Part shown: piece after piece, positions 15,933 to 24,157 of the stretch
Layout of the letters: each line of letters opens with the position of its first letter
Numbering within the stretch: the first letter of the stretch is position 1
Origin: Pedobacter sp. MC2016-24
GTDB taxonomy: Bacteria > Bacteroidota > Bacteroidia > Sphingobacteriales > Sphingobacteriaceae
Reading direction: 5' to 3'
Length of the DNA: 64,000 nucleotides
Assembly: GCF_015223055.1 (NCBI RefSeq)
Contig: NZ_JADFBX010000008.1
Coordinates: forward strand, 186,001 to 250,000
Notes under the pieces: generated by a model
The model's input: only the letters and a program-made list of their open reading frames with translations
What the model was told of the DNA's origin: nothing
The model's database searches: none
Made by a program: the position numbers and the translations under genes

Positions 15933-16928
15933 TTAAATTTTAACAATCATTTTTCCTTCATTTTTACCTTCAAATAAATCAAGAAAGGCTTGAGGGATAT
16001 GATCAAAACCATTAACGATGGTTTCTGAATAGGTTAATTTACCTTCCTGGAACCAGGTGGTTAATTGTCTGATGGCTTCAGGGAATTTTGCTGAATAGTT
16101 GGACACCACAAATCCCTGCATCAGGACGCTATTTTTTACCAGTGTGGTTTGTATCCTTGGGCCCATAGGTACCTCAGTTTCATTGTAGCCAGAGATTGCA
16201 CCGCATACCGGTACGCGTGCCAACTGGTTTACGTTTGCCAGCACGGCATCAGAAATCTCACCACCCACATTATCAAAGTAGATGTCAACGCCATCCGGTG
16301 CAGCTTTTGCTATCGCTGATGTCATGTCAGTAGTGGTTTTGTAGTTGATGGCAACATCGAAACCAAATTTAGACGTCAATAATGTAGTTTTTTCATCCGA
16401 TCCAGCCATTCCAATAACCCTGCAGCCCAGGATCCTGCCGATTTGCCCTACCACACTGCCTACAGCACCCGCTGCACCTGAAACCACCAATGTTTCGCCA
16501 GCTTTTGGTTTTCCGATCTCAGTTAAACCCAGGTATGCCGTTAATCCGGTCATCCCTAAAACACCTAGATAGGCAGATAGGGGAGCTGAATTTTGGTCAA
16601 CCTTGTTGAGCCCTTTTCCATCTGAAAGTTGTAACTCTTTCCAGGAAAGCATTCCTGAAACGAAATCACCGGGCTTAAAATCAGCGTGTTTGGAGTCTAC
16701 AACTTCAGCGATGATACCGGACTGGATTGGTTTATTCAATTCAAAAGGAGGGGTGTAAGACTTTGCACTGCTCATTCTTCCCCTCAGGTAGGGGTCAACT
16801 GAAACGTAAAGGGTTTTCAATAATACTTGCCCTTGCTGTGTTACGGGGTTTTCTTCTGTTATAAATTTGAAATCATCCGCAGTAGGTTTGCCTACCGGAC
16901 GATTGTTTAAAATGATTACTTTATTCAT
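15933..16928 (-). CDS. NADP-dependent medium-chain reductase (CurA/prostaglandin-reductase-like)
   Basis: A 331-residue zinc-independent member of the medium-chain dehydrogenase superfamily. Early motifs are 'VDPYLRGRMS' (46-55) and 'QSGIIAEVVDSKHADFKPGD'; the nucleotide site is 'VVSGAAGAVGSVVGQIG' (about 147-163), with 'DIYFDNVGGEISDAVL' after it. Relatives (CurA, leukotriene B4 dehydrogenase) reduce C=C double bonds of alpha,beta-unsaturated carbonyls with NADPH. Together with the neighbouring aldehyde-reducing dehydrogenase this supports a role against reactive electrophiles. It starts 18 bases after the MarR gene. Confidence 0.9.
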   Translation of the reverse strand: MNKVIILNNRPVGKPTADDFKFITEENPVTQQGQVLLKTLYVSVDPYLRGRMSSAKSYTPPFELNKPIQSGIIAEVVDSKHADFKPGDFVSGMLSWKELQLSDGKGLNKVDQNSAPLSAYLGVLGMTGLTAYLGLTEIGKPKAGETLVVSGAAGAVGSVVGQIGRILGCRVIGMAGSDEKTTLLTSKFGFDVAINYKTTTDMTSAIAKAAPDGVDIYFDNVGGEISDAVLANVNQLARVPVCGAISGYNETEVPMGPRIQTTLVKNSVLMQGFVVSNYSAKFPEAIRQLTTWFQEGKLTYSETIVNGFDHIPQAFLDLFEGKNEGKMIVKI

Positions 16929-16946
16929 GGGTATTTGTTTATGATT

Positions 16947-17384
16947 TTAACTTCTTACCTTTTCGAGTAATTCGTTTAAAATGTCTGCTTCCTTGTCCTC
17001 TAAATTGACAAGGACACTGTTAATGATGGATCGCGCCTGTTGTTTTAAGATTGCACCTTCTGGGGTTAGCTTTATATAAACAACACGTTGATCGTTAGTG
17101 TTTTTCTCTTTTTCAATTAATCCCTTATCCATTAGTTTATTCAGCAGTCTTGAGGTGTTTGGCATGCGGTCGATTAACCGCTCTGTGATCAGATTTACAG
17201 TGGCTGTTTGTTCGGGTTGACCATGTAAAATACTCAGCACATTAAATTGCTGAAGAGAGAGGTTTGTGGGCTTTAATGCTGCAGCAATACGATTCAACAC
17301 CCAGTTGGAAGTGAAAATGATATTGGTTAGTGCACGCTGCTGGGGACTATCAAAAGTATGCTTTATCTCTTGCTCTATTTTCAT
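16947..17384 (-). CDS. MarR-family transcriptional regulator
   Basis: A 145-residue winged-helix repressor. The central part shows 'LSLQQFNVLSILHGQPEQ', 'LITERLIDRMPNTSRLLNKL' (recognition helix) and the wing 'KNTNDQRVVYIKLTPEGA', the MarR signature D-x-R. It heads a minus-strand operon with two NADPH-type reductases. A near-perfect 30-bp palindrome starts five bases upstream of its start codon and overlaps the promoter, so it very probably represses its own operon and releases DNA on sensing an electrophile or phenolic ligand. The ligand is not evident. Confidence 0.9.
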   Translation of the reverse strand: MKIEQEIKHTFDSPQQRALTNIIFTSNWVLNRIAAALKPTNLSLQQFNVLSILHGQPEQTATVNLITERLIDRMPNTSRLLNKLMDKGLIEKEKNTNDQRVVYIKLTPEGAILKQQARSIINSVLVNLEDKEADILNELLEKVRS

Positions 17385-17388
17385 ATGG

Positions 17389-17418
17389 CAAAGATATCAT
17401 CCATGGATGGTATCTTTG
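17389..17418. promoter_or_regulatory. 30-bp palindromic MarR operator overlapping two opposed -7 boxes
   Basis: The 30 bases are a palindrome with one mismatched pair; the centre CATCCATGGATG is perfect. Its left end, read on the minus strand, is TATCTTTG (17396-17389) and its right end on the plus strand is TATCTTTG (17411-17418), both exact TAnnTTTG -7 boxes. The minus box is only about five bases from the marR start codon, implying a very short or absent leader. A bound MarR dimer would cover both promoters. Confidence 0.75.
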
Positions 17419-17657
17419 GTCATTAAACTTTCATCTTTGTTTTGAAGCACTTAGAACTGTTTTTTGACTGTGTTTAATATCTTTACAGCTTTGAGAGAAA
17501 GGAATAAGATGGTTTTCAGTATGTTGTGTGCTAATGATGAATCCACGAAAGGTGTTCTAAACATACCCCATCGTATGGTTTCTTGTGGAGTGGTCAGTTT
17601 GGAACGTATCCACTTTTACCGAAATATTGAGGGATTCAGTTTAGAAAAAGAATGCTG

Positions 17658-18419
17658 TCATTCAGCGATGAATTTACCCACATAATGCATTTCTAACGTG
17701 GCGCTTACCTGAGGGACGCTGATTTCTGCATCTTCACTTAGGATCAGTTCTAACATAGCATGAACTGTGTCGGGTATAGCCATTTCAGCGGCAGCTAAAA
17801 TCATACTTTCAGCAATTTCGAAATCTTCTACTTGCAGAATGATGATTTCATCAAGCTTCCCGGCAACTTTACTGTAGTAAAAGTTGATGTTGATCATCTG
17901 ATCGGGTGTTAAACCCGTTGTTTTGAGGATGGCTTTGGTGTTTAGGTTCTTTTCTCCAATCCACAGGTGATGAATTTTAGCTTTACGTTTTTTTGTTTTA
18001 ACCGTTGTCTGATTCAGCTGACCTAAGTACTGCAGAAGCCTTGTTTTGGTTGCATTTGCAGGACTCAGGTCTTTATCCTGATAGGCTACCACCGTGTTGA
18101 ATTCTTCGTTTGAAGTTTTGCTCCATGAGTCTTTTAGCTCGCTGGAGCTGACGAGGATATCCTTAGCGATTTTACCGATCGCTACGTTTTCTGGATAATA
18201 TTTGATAATGATGGTATCTTCGTTATAGATATCCAGACTGATTTCTTTACAAAACTCACATCTTAATGAAGGATCTGGTTCTGCATCTTGTTCTTGATTA
18301 CCTGTAGGCGGCTCGTGGTCATATTTCTCCCAGGCCTTTAAATACGGCTGTTGGTCCAGGTAGTTGTTGAGAGCTTGCTGGGAGGCAAATTTTCCTGTCC
18401 AAATGTGTATTTTGTTCAT
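17658..18419 (-). CDS. Immunity protein 22 (DUF4284)-like protein with two related halves
   Basis: A 253-residue cytoplasmic protein without signal peptide. It begins 'MNKIHIWTGKFASQQALNNY' and continues with 'CEFCKEISLDIYNEDTIIIK', which resembles Imm22 (DUF4284) proteins predicted to neutralise polymorphic toxins. The second half restarts similarly at 'KIHHLWIGEKNLNTKAILK' (about 147) and ends with an acidic stretch, suggesting an internal duplication. No toxin gene is adjacent. The Imm22 assignment rests on pattern memory and is moderate; the tandem structure is visible in the sequence. Confidence 0.55.
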   Translation of the reverse strand: MNKIHIWTGKFASQQALNNYLDQQPYLKAWEKYDHEPPTGNQEQDAEPDPSLRCEFCKEISLDIYNEDTIIIKYYPENVAIGKIAKDILVSSSELKDSWSKTSNEEFNTVVAYQDKDLSPANATKTRLLQYLGQLNQTTVKTKKRKAKIHHLWIGEKNLNTKAILKTTGLTPDQMININFYYSKVAGKLDEIIILQVEDFEIAESMILAAAEMAIPDTVHAMLELILSEDAEISVPQVSATLEMHYVGKFIAE

Positions 18420-18544
18420 AATTTAAGAAGTTTGGTAGATCGTATGGTCTTTCTTAAAGATTTTTATCTGTGATTTTGTCAAAGAACAAATATTCCATTT
18501 CAAATGTTTTATTGACTGGCCTGTGGCATTGCCCATCAACTGGG

Positions 18545-18781
18545 TTAAAGACAAATTGCCACCAATAACACAATGCTATAAAATCCTGTTCCTCCAATTA
18601 ACAAGTATTTATTGGCGCGTAAGATCCCGGTTGTTATGGCTATAATGCAAATAACCGTTGCCCATAGGTGGTAATTATAATCCCCTTTTGCCAGCAGGTA
18701 AATGAAGTGCGAAAGCGCGATATTGCCCGCAATAAGCGCAACGGGTATCCATGTCTGCTGAATGATTTTAGCCTCTTTCAT
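18545..18781 (-). CDS. Small three-helix membrane protein
   Basis: A 78-residue, strongly hydrophobic protein with about three transmembrane segments ('WIPVALIAGNIALSHFIYLL', 'LWATVICIIAITTGIL', 'YLLIGGTGFYSIVLLVAI'). Its start overlaps the stop of the PepSY gene by four bases, so the two are co-translated. Small proteins of this type often follow PepSY proteins in siderophore loci, but no function is assigned. Confidence 0.7.
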   Translation of the reverse strand: MKEAKIIQQTWIPVALIAGNIALSHFIYLLAKGDYNYHLWATVICIIAITTGILRANKYLLIGGTGFYSIVLLVAICL

Positions 18782-20124
18782 ATGCCGGTAGATTTAGTAG
18801 TGGAATTTCTTTTTTTGAGTATAGCTAGCACAATGACGTAGATGATGTAGCCAAATAAACTGCCATTGACCAGCCAGGCTGCTACAGCAGATGCCTGGCG
18901 ATAACCAATAAGCATGCTGATCAGCGCAATCACCACGAGCACAATCAAAATCAACAGGCAATACACAAATGTCGTTTTCCAAGGGCTCATCCTGCGTTGT
19001 TGCTTTTTATCAGTACGGTAAAGGTAGACCACAAAACCACTGATTGACAAAAATGCACTCGTTAAGCCCAAAACCGTATACACAATCTTTAATCCCAGGC
19101 CACCATAGTCTCCAAAATGGAGGGCTTCCTGCACCGAATAAAAGCGTTGGCCGAAAGACATTGTCCGCACATCACACTTAAACAGCGGTTTATAGCTGGT
19201 CTTGGCCAAAACTAAAGCATTGATGTTTTTCTCATATACCTGACCATCAATGCTCCCATGTACCTCAATCGTGGACGTACCATCTTCAGAAGCCCTTAGG
19301 TAACCAGGTTTCAGGTCAGGAAATTCTTTGCGCAGTACCCGAAAAACCTCATCCCAATGCACTAAGGTTGCGGCATCTGCTTTAGGTTTCATTAGTTTAG
19401 GAAAATCATGGTCATTGGGTGCTTTGATGTCAAACCACTGCATTAGTTTGGGTTGAAGTCCCAACCAGGCTCCTGTACAGGCGATCACAAAATTGAAGGC
19501 CAGTGCGCTGATGCCGAGTATCTTGTGCCAGTCGCCCATCAGTATCCGCATGCCTTTGCGCCGCACTTTCGGGTAGGTTTGCTTTTTCATGAACTGCCCA
19601 TAGATCAGGAAACCCGTTACGGTAACCACGATGAAGGCCACACCAGCAAGGCCGACCAATTGTCTGCCCCAGAAGCCCTCATACAGGCGCACATGCATCT
19701 GCCGGAGGTAATTGGCCAAAGAATTTTGGCGATCCCGACTACCCAATATTTGATCCTTTACCGGATCTACAAACAAAAAATAGGACTTACTGGAAGCTTT
19801 GTCTTTGCCTTTTACAGCAAAACTAAACGTAGCCACGCCACCTGGTTTATCTGGCATATCGATCAGCAAACCGCTCATCCTGGGGTATTGTTTTTTGGCT
19901 TCTGCCAATGCCTGGTCTATTTTGGGAAGCTGACCAGGCGCGGGAGTAGCAACATGAACCGAATAATAACGGCTTTGGATCCACCCATCTATCTCCGGGA
20001 TAAAAACCGCCACAGCACCAGTGAAGCAGAGTATGCCGATCACAATTCCTGCATACAGGCCCGACCAGTGGTGGATCTTCCAGAGGAGTTTATGGTCTTT
20101 TTTGTCCTTATTATTCGGTTTCAT
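18778..20124 (-). CDS. PepSY-associated membrane protein (putative siderophore-iron reductase)
   Basis: A 448-residue inner-membrane protein. It starts 'LLWKIHHWSGLYAGIVIG' with the conserved His residues of the PepSY_TM family, followed by a periplasmic PepSY domain and further helices; other visible elements are 'YLRQMHVRLYEGFWGRQLVG' and 'MGDWHKILGISALAFNF'. It has four to five helices and a basic loop 'YRTDKKQQRRMSPWKTT'. Members next to TonB siderophore receptors are thought to reduce ferric siderophores in the periplasm using haem or flavin. It lies 9 bases after the receptor gene on the same strand. Confidence 0.88.
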   Translation of the reverse strand: MKPNNKDKKDHKLLWKIHHWSGLYAGIVIGILCFTGAVAVFIPEIDGWIQSRYYSVHVATPAPGQLPKIDQALAEAKKQYPRMSGLLIDMPDKPGGVATFSFAVKGKDKASSKSYFLFVDPVKDQILGSRDRQNSLANYLRQMHVRLYEGFWGRQLVGLAGVAFIVVTVTGFLIYGQFMKKQTYPKVRRKGMRILMGDWHKILGISALAFNFVIACTGAWLGLQPKLMQWFDIKAPNDHDFPKLMKPKADAATLVHWDEVFRVLRKEFPDLKPGYLRASEDGTSTIEVHGSIDGQVYEKNINALVLAKTSYKPLFKCDVRTMSFGQRFYSVQEALHFGDYGGLGLKIVYTVLGLTSAFLSISGFVVYLYRTDKKQQRRMSPWKTTFVYCLLILIVLVVIALISMLIGYRQASAVAAWLVNGSLFGYIIYVIVLAILKKRNSTTKSTGI

Positions 20125-20133
20125 GCTACGAAA

Positions 20134-22599
20134 TTAGAATGTATAACCGATACCGATCAGGAAATTCCTTGGCGCACCAGGATAGAGCCGGTTGAAATCA
20201 TAGCCACCTACCCAGTGCGTTTTGTTAAACACATTGTTCAGGTTACCAGATATCTTGAATTTATCGATGTTGTAATAAAGCGCTGCACTAAATAAAGTAT
20301 ATTCCGGAAGCTCCAGGATCGTATTCAAAGTATTTCTTTTTCCGGTATAGTTTACACCAGCACCAACACCAAGGCCTTTTAAATCAGGATTCAGGAACGT
20401 ATATTTTGCCCACAGTCCACCCTGCGCTTTTGGTGCATTGGCGGCCAGCACGCCGATAAGTTCGGGTTTGTCGCTTTTCGTTGTTTCGTTTCTGCTGATC
20501 GCGAAGTTTGCCGTGATGCTGAAATTGGGCATGATGGCACCGTTTACATCCAGTTCAATACCTTTAGAGCGTTGCTGACCAATCTGGGTAAGCTCTTCTG
20601 TATTTCCGGGATTGCCAGCATTTACCAATACGTTGTTTTGTTCTATTCTGTAAAATGCCAGATTCGCCGATAATCTTTTCTCAAACAATTCCGTTTTGGC
20701 ACCTACTTCATACATGTTGCTGATCAGGGGATCAAATGGTCCACCGAAACGAGCCGGATCGCCAATTTGGGCAGCACTTTGAGGCTGGTAACCTTCGGTG
20801 TAAGTTCCGTAAATACTCACTTGTTCCAGCGGTGTATAAACCAGTCCAACCCTGGGAAGGAGTGCCTTTTGCTCTACTTTTTTCTCAGTGGCCTTCTTGT
20901 AATTCACCATATCGGTATAATACTCCTGTCTCAATCCCAATAGCAACTGAAATTTATCCACGCTGATCTGGTCCTGGATATAAATGCCATGCTGATAATA
21001 CTTTGCCGGATCAGTCTGTGAAGAGGTGTTGATGTAACCGGAGATTTCAGAAATAGAATAATCAGGGTTTACCAAATCAAAATGAGGAACGTTTGGAACA
21101 GGATTGCCGCTCTTATCAAGAACAAAAGCCACATAGTTAGCTGGAAGTGGCTTAGTTGGATCAGGGATGGTAAAGTTTGCGGCGGTACCATCTATTCTAC
21201 GATAGCCTGTGGCATTGTAGTTTGAATTTCCTATTGGCGATTCATTTTGGATATAGTCGTACCCCGTTACAATTTTATGGGTAACTGGGCCAGTCTTCAG
21301 ATCAGTCACAAAATACGCAGTGATGTTATCGCTGTAATTTTTACCCTGTCTGCGGATGGTTTGCATTTCCATCTTAGTCGGGATTGGCTTATTTAAACCA
21401 TCCACCGCATAGCGGTTCGAAGTACGGTGTTCCAGTAAATCCTCATCATACAGAAACTTCATGTAAGAAACGTTAAACGTTACCTTTTCACTGATCTTTC
21501 TGCGCAATGAAGTAGTTACATATAAATTGAGCTCATTCTCAAAATCATTTCTTTTTCCTAGGGCAAAAGAAATAGGGGTAGAGTTGAGGTTTGTACCTGC
21601 AGTAGCCCCAAATATCGGCTGACCGCGATCCAACCTGCTCTTGGTCTTGGAATACACAAAATCAAAGTTCACGGAAGTTTTTTCGTCGGGAATGAATGAA
21701 ATGGAAGGCGCAATCACGATGTCCTCACCACCTTGTAATACCCTAAAGGATTCTGCATTCTGGTAAGCCAGGTTCAAGCGGTAGAGCAAAGTTTTACTTT
21801 CATTCATGGGGCCTGTAAAATCGGCCATCAGGCGGTTAGTATTCCAGCTTCCCGTTGCAAAATTGATCGATTTGCGCGCCTCGTCCAAGGGTTTTTTCGT
21901 TACAGTATTTACAATACCTCCTGGGTCTGCATTGGCAAAAAGTGCAGAAGCAGGGCCTTTGATCACTTCAATGCGTTCTACATTGGGTAACAAAGGCTGG
22001 CTCCAACTGCTTGTTGGCGTTCTCAATCCATTGATCAGCGCGTTGCTGGAGCGGAATCCCCTCAGTGCAATATCATTATTATAGTAAGAAAAATGGGTCG
22101 CTCCGCTGATGTTTTTGATAACATCACTAGCTTTAAAAGCCTGCTGATCATCTATCACTTCCTTGGTCACATAACTGATCGACTGTGGTACATACCGCAA
22201 AGGCGTTTCCGTTTTGGTCCCTGAAAAAGACTTGGTATTCTTGTAAGCCTGTTCCTTCCTTCCTGTTATCTCTACTCCCTGTAATTGATTGTCTTTATTT
22301 TCCAGTTGAATGTTTACCTGCGTTTTTCCATTTTTAAGGCTAAATCGGGTAATGGAGCTTACGTAACTAATGTAGGAAACGGACAAGCTGTAAGCGCCTG
22401 GAGTAAGGTCTTTAAACTCGAAAATTCCCTCCTGATCAGTAATCTGAACCAAGTTCTTTTCTACTAATTTAACCGTCGCCCCTGGAATGGGCTTATTGGA
22501 CTTGTCCGTGACTTTGCCATTTATATTTAACTGGGCTGATGCAGCCTGACTAAATAACAACAAACAAATAAAAGAGAACGCAGTGTAAAGAATCTTCAT
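20134..22599 (-). CDS. TonB-dependent ferric-siderophore receptor
   Basis: An 821-residue outer-membrane receptor. A signal peptide ('FICLLLFSQAASAQ') precedes a carboxypeptidase-regulatory-like domain (about 25-105, 'GKVTDKSNKPIPGATVKL'), a plug domain ('ETPLRYVPQSISYVTKEVID', 'VERIEVIKGPASALFANADP', 'GGIVNTVTKKPL') and a 22-strand barrel ending 'NFLIGIGYTF'. The plug motif is that of FhuA/FoxA-type siderophore receptors. There is no SusD partner and no STN domain, so it is not FecR-coupled. It heads the minus-strand iron operon and is expected to respond to iron, although I see no clear Fur box. Confidence 0.93.
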   Translation of the reverse strand: MKILYTAFSFICLLLFSQAASAQLNINGKVTDKSNKPIPGATVKLVEKNLVQITDQEGIFEFKDLTPGAYSLSVSYISYVSSITRFSLKNGKTQVNIQLENKDNQLQGVEITGRKEQAYKNTKSFSGTKTETPLRYVPQSISYVTKEVIDDQQAFKASDVIKNISGATHFSYYNNDIALRGFRSSNALINGLRTPTSSWSQPLLPNVERIEVIKGPASALFANADPGGIVNTVTKKPLDEARKSINFATGSWNTNRLMADFTGPMNESKTLLYRLNLAYQNAESFRVLQGGEDIVIAPSISFIPDEKTSVNFDFVYSKTKSRLDRGQPIFGATAGTNLNSTPISFALGKRNDFENELNLYVTTSLRRKISEKVTFNVSYMKFLYDEDLLEHRTSNRYAVDGLNKPIPTKMEMQTIRRQGKNYSDNITAYFVTDLKTGPVTHKIVTGYDYIQNESPIGNSNYNATGYRRIDGTAANFTIPDPTKPLPANYVAFVLDKSGNPVPNVPHFDLVNPDYSISEISGYINTSSQTDPAKYYQHGIYIQDQISVDKFQLLLGLRQEYYTDMVNYKKATEKKVEQKALLPRVGLVYTPLEQVSIYGTYTEGYQPQSAAQIGDPARFGGPFDPLISNMYEVGAKTELFEKRLSANLAFYRIEQNNVLVNAGNPGNTEELTQIGQQRSKGIELDVNGAIMPNFSITANFAISRNETTKSDKPELIGVLAANAPKAQGGLWAKYTFLNPDLKGLGVGAGVNYTGKRNTLNTILELPEYTLFSAALYYNIDKFKISGNLNNVFNKTHWVGGYDFNRLYPGAPRNFLIGIGYTF

Positions 22600-22632
22600 G
22601 CAATACTATTTAGATTAATTAAAAATAACGCA

Positions 22633-22640
22633 CAAATATA
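22633..22640 (-). promoter_or_regulatory. Bacteroidota -7 box of the siderophore operon
   Basis: Read on the minus strand, this is TATATTTG, an exact TAnnTTTG match, 33 bases upstream of the receptor start codon. No convincing -33 TTTG partner is visible at the ideal distance. Confidence 0.45.
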
Positions 22641-23135
22641 TAAAGAGTTTTGACAGGAACAATAGCTATCAGTTGCATTTAAACCTACCATTTGGTGTCT
22701 TTGTCCTTTGATCTTTGTTTTTAATTTCTATTTCGAACCTTGAGATCTATTCCACTTGGAATAGCTTACGATATATGGGCTGGGGTGGATATGAAGGTTG
22801 TCAGGAATAGTAATTGCTGTTAAATTATTATAATCATTAAGCCTGCAATAAAAACAAAGTTATGATTGATTATTCACAGGTAGAGTGGAGAGACAATGAA
22901 GTGTTAGGTAAGTGAATGGCTTGAACTTCCTTGGTGGCACAGCTCACACCGGCAGCAGAATAAATCAGATTTGGAAAGGTTATTGATGAACTAGCGGAAT
23001 AACATTTGATCGGTCAAATCCGGTCACAAGTTTTAAAATCAGCTGCTTTTTTGATTTTCCCATGTACTTTTGGTTCATGTTTGATTCTGGTCTGGGTCTG
23101 GGTGGGGTCTGGCTCGTAACAAAAGGATACCAAAC
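22641..23135. other. Gene-free stretch upstream of the siderophore receptor
   Basis: No open frame of convincing length or recognisable peptide is seen on either strand. A short G-rich stretch of repeated GGTCTGGGTCTGGG character lies at about 23085-23110. The region appears to be decayed or regulatory sequence. Confidence 0.4.
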
Positions 23136-23179
23136 AGGAGTTACATAGGAGTTTGCTAGGACTCGGCTAGGACTATAGT
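23136..23179 (+). repeat. Four direct repeats with an 11-bp period
   Basis: Four consecutive 11-mers start with AGGAGT or AGGACT: AGGAGTTACAT, AGGAGTTTGCT, AGGACTCGGCT and AGGACTATAGT, directly followed by CCTAT. The last unit plus CCT forms the 14-bp palindrome AGGACTATAGTCCT (23169-23182). The period is close to one DNA helical turn, so one protein face could contact every copy. The array lies 135 bases upstream of a decayed DUF6266-like reading frame. Confidence 0.6.
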
Positions 23180-23314
23180 CCTATAACGCTCGAAGGAAGT
23201 CAAAGTTTTACCCAACTGTGAGACCTATGGTTACCAAACCAGACCAAAAGGAGGGGTAAGAGTCCTACAACTAACAAGCTTCTGACAGCAATTAAACAAA
23301 TAAAAACTACAAAA

Positions 23315-23402
23315 ATGGCAAAATTAAAACCAGGTGTTTCGGATCAGTGTCCTGAAAACCAGGCTCAGTAATAGGTGGGAGCTGGAAAGGTATGCTATTG
23401 CA
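23315..23402 (+). pseudogene. Remnant of a DUF6266-family gene
   Basis: ATG 23315 reads 'MAKLKPGVSDQCPENQAQ' and stops. In another frame a little further on, after a TGA, the sequence reads 'KPGSVIGGSWKGMLLQ' (from 23356). DUF6266 proteins begin with a short M-A-x-x-x-x-G-V segment followed by F-S-G-K-x-G-S-V-(V/I)-G-x-S-W-K-G, so both pieces fit one ancestral N-terminus broken by a frameshift and a stop. The body of the gene is not recognisable downstream. Confidence 0.45.
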
Positions 23403-23481
23403 GTTGATAAAATCTATGGGTGCCACTTTGTCCTTTTTTGATGATCACCTTCCTTAAATTACTGCAAGAGATGTCGTAAAT

Positions 23482-23805
23482 TTGCTGGCCAATAAAAGTA
23501 AGTCCGATATGCTAGATTTCTATCTATTGCCCGATGATCAAAATGCATCCGATTATCCTGAGGAAGCAGAAGGTAAAAGGATTGGTTGTCTGGATCAGTT
23601 GACTTTTGAACGTTTAAAATTCAAGAAGATTGTTCCAGAAAGATTTGATTACCATGCGGACTTTCGGTGGGATCGTGTTTTAATCCAGCACATCCGGGAG
23701 AACATTCAAAAGCAACTAGAGGATGATAGTGATGTAAAACCTCTACTTCGAATACTGGATGCTGCCAAATCGCAGGATAGCGGATTATTTGCTTATGCAG
23801 ATTGA
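23482..23805 (+). CDS. Hypothetical acidic protein, possibly truncated
   Basis: About 107 residues, open from 23458 with no ATG before 23509; TTG 23482 is the nearest alternative start. The product is acidic with 'DMLDFYLLPDDQNASDYPEE' and a C-terminal 'RILDAAKSQDSGLFAYAD'. Composition and codon use look protein-like, but I recognise no family. Its position among decayed sequence and its poor start suggest the 3' end of a damaged gene. The size and acidity would suit a small immunity-type or cytosolic regulator protein, which is speculation. Confidence 0.4.
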   Translation: MLANKSKSDMLDFYLLPDDQNASDYPEEAEGKRIGCLDQLTFERLKFKKIVPERFDYHADFRWDRVLIQHIRENIQKQLEDDSDVKPLLRILDAAKSQDSGLFAYAD

Positions 23806-24157
23806 TCGGCAGGAGGACTTAGGCTGAGGCAAGCGTTCAAGAGTGCGATATTTCTTAATGGCATCTCATGTAAATGCGACTCCTGTGATCATCCTGAGCT
23901 GCTTAAAGCTATTGGTAGAAATATCAAACTTCGGTTTAGGTTGTGAGATCATGTAATAGGTTTTATTTATATATGTTTCAATATTGTTCAGTAAACTGAG
24001 GATGCCGAAAAAAAGGTAGTTTTTATTGACCCTCATAGAAGTTTATTTTAGGTTATTAGATATTGTTCTGAAAGTCCTGTATAATTTGCTTATAGTTCCG
24101 GAATATTTATTTAATATTGGCTTTTGATTCCGTAAATTAAAGGTTAGGATATTACGA
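23806..24157. other. Gene-free stretch before the sigma gene of locus 2
   Basis: I see no gene, no strong stem-loop and no clear TAnnTTTG box here. It must contain the promoter of the sigma factor gene starting at 24158. Confidence 0.4.

Noticed and set aside
17464..17685. 73-codon open frame downstream of the rightward half of the MarR palindrome
   Set aside because: It begins at a TTG, overlaps the end of the Imm22-like gene on the other strand and has no family resemblance. Kept only as a possible short transcript in the palindrome finding.
19453..20295. 280-codon plus-strand frame opposite the PepSY and receptor genes
   Set aside because: It lies fully antisense to two well-supported genes; its peptide is a shadow with no domain.
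22641..24157. Search for a tRNA, group II intron or insertion sequence in the gene-poor stretch
   Set aside because: No cloverleaf, intron domain V or transposase motif is visible; only the 11-bp repeats and gene remnants are supported.
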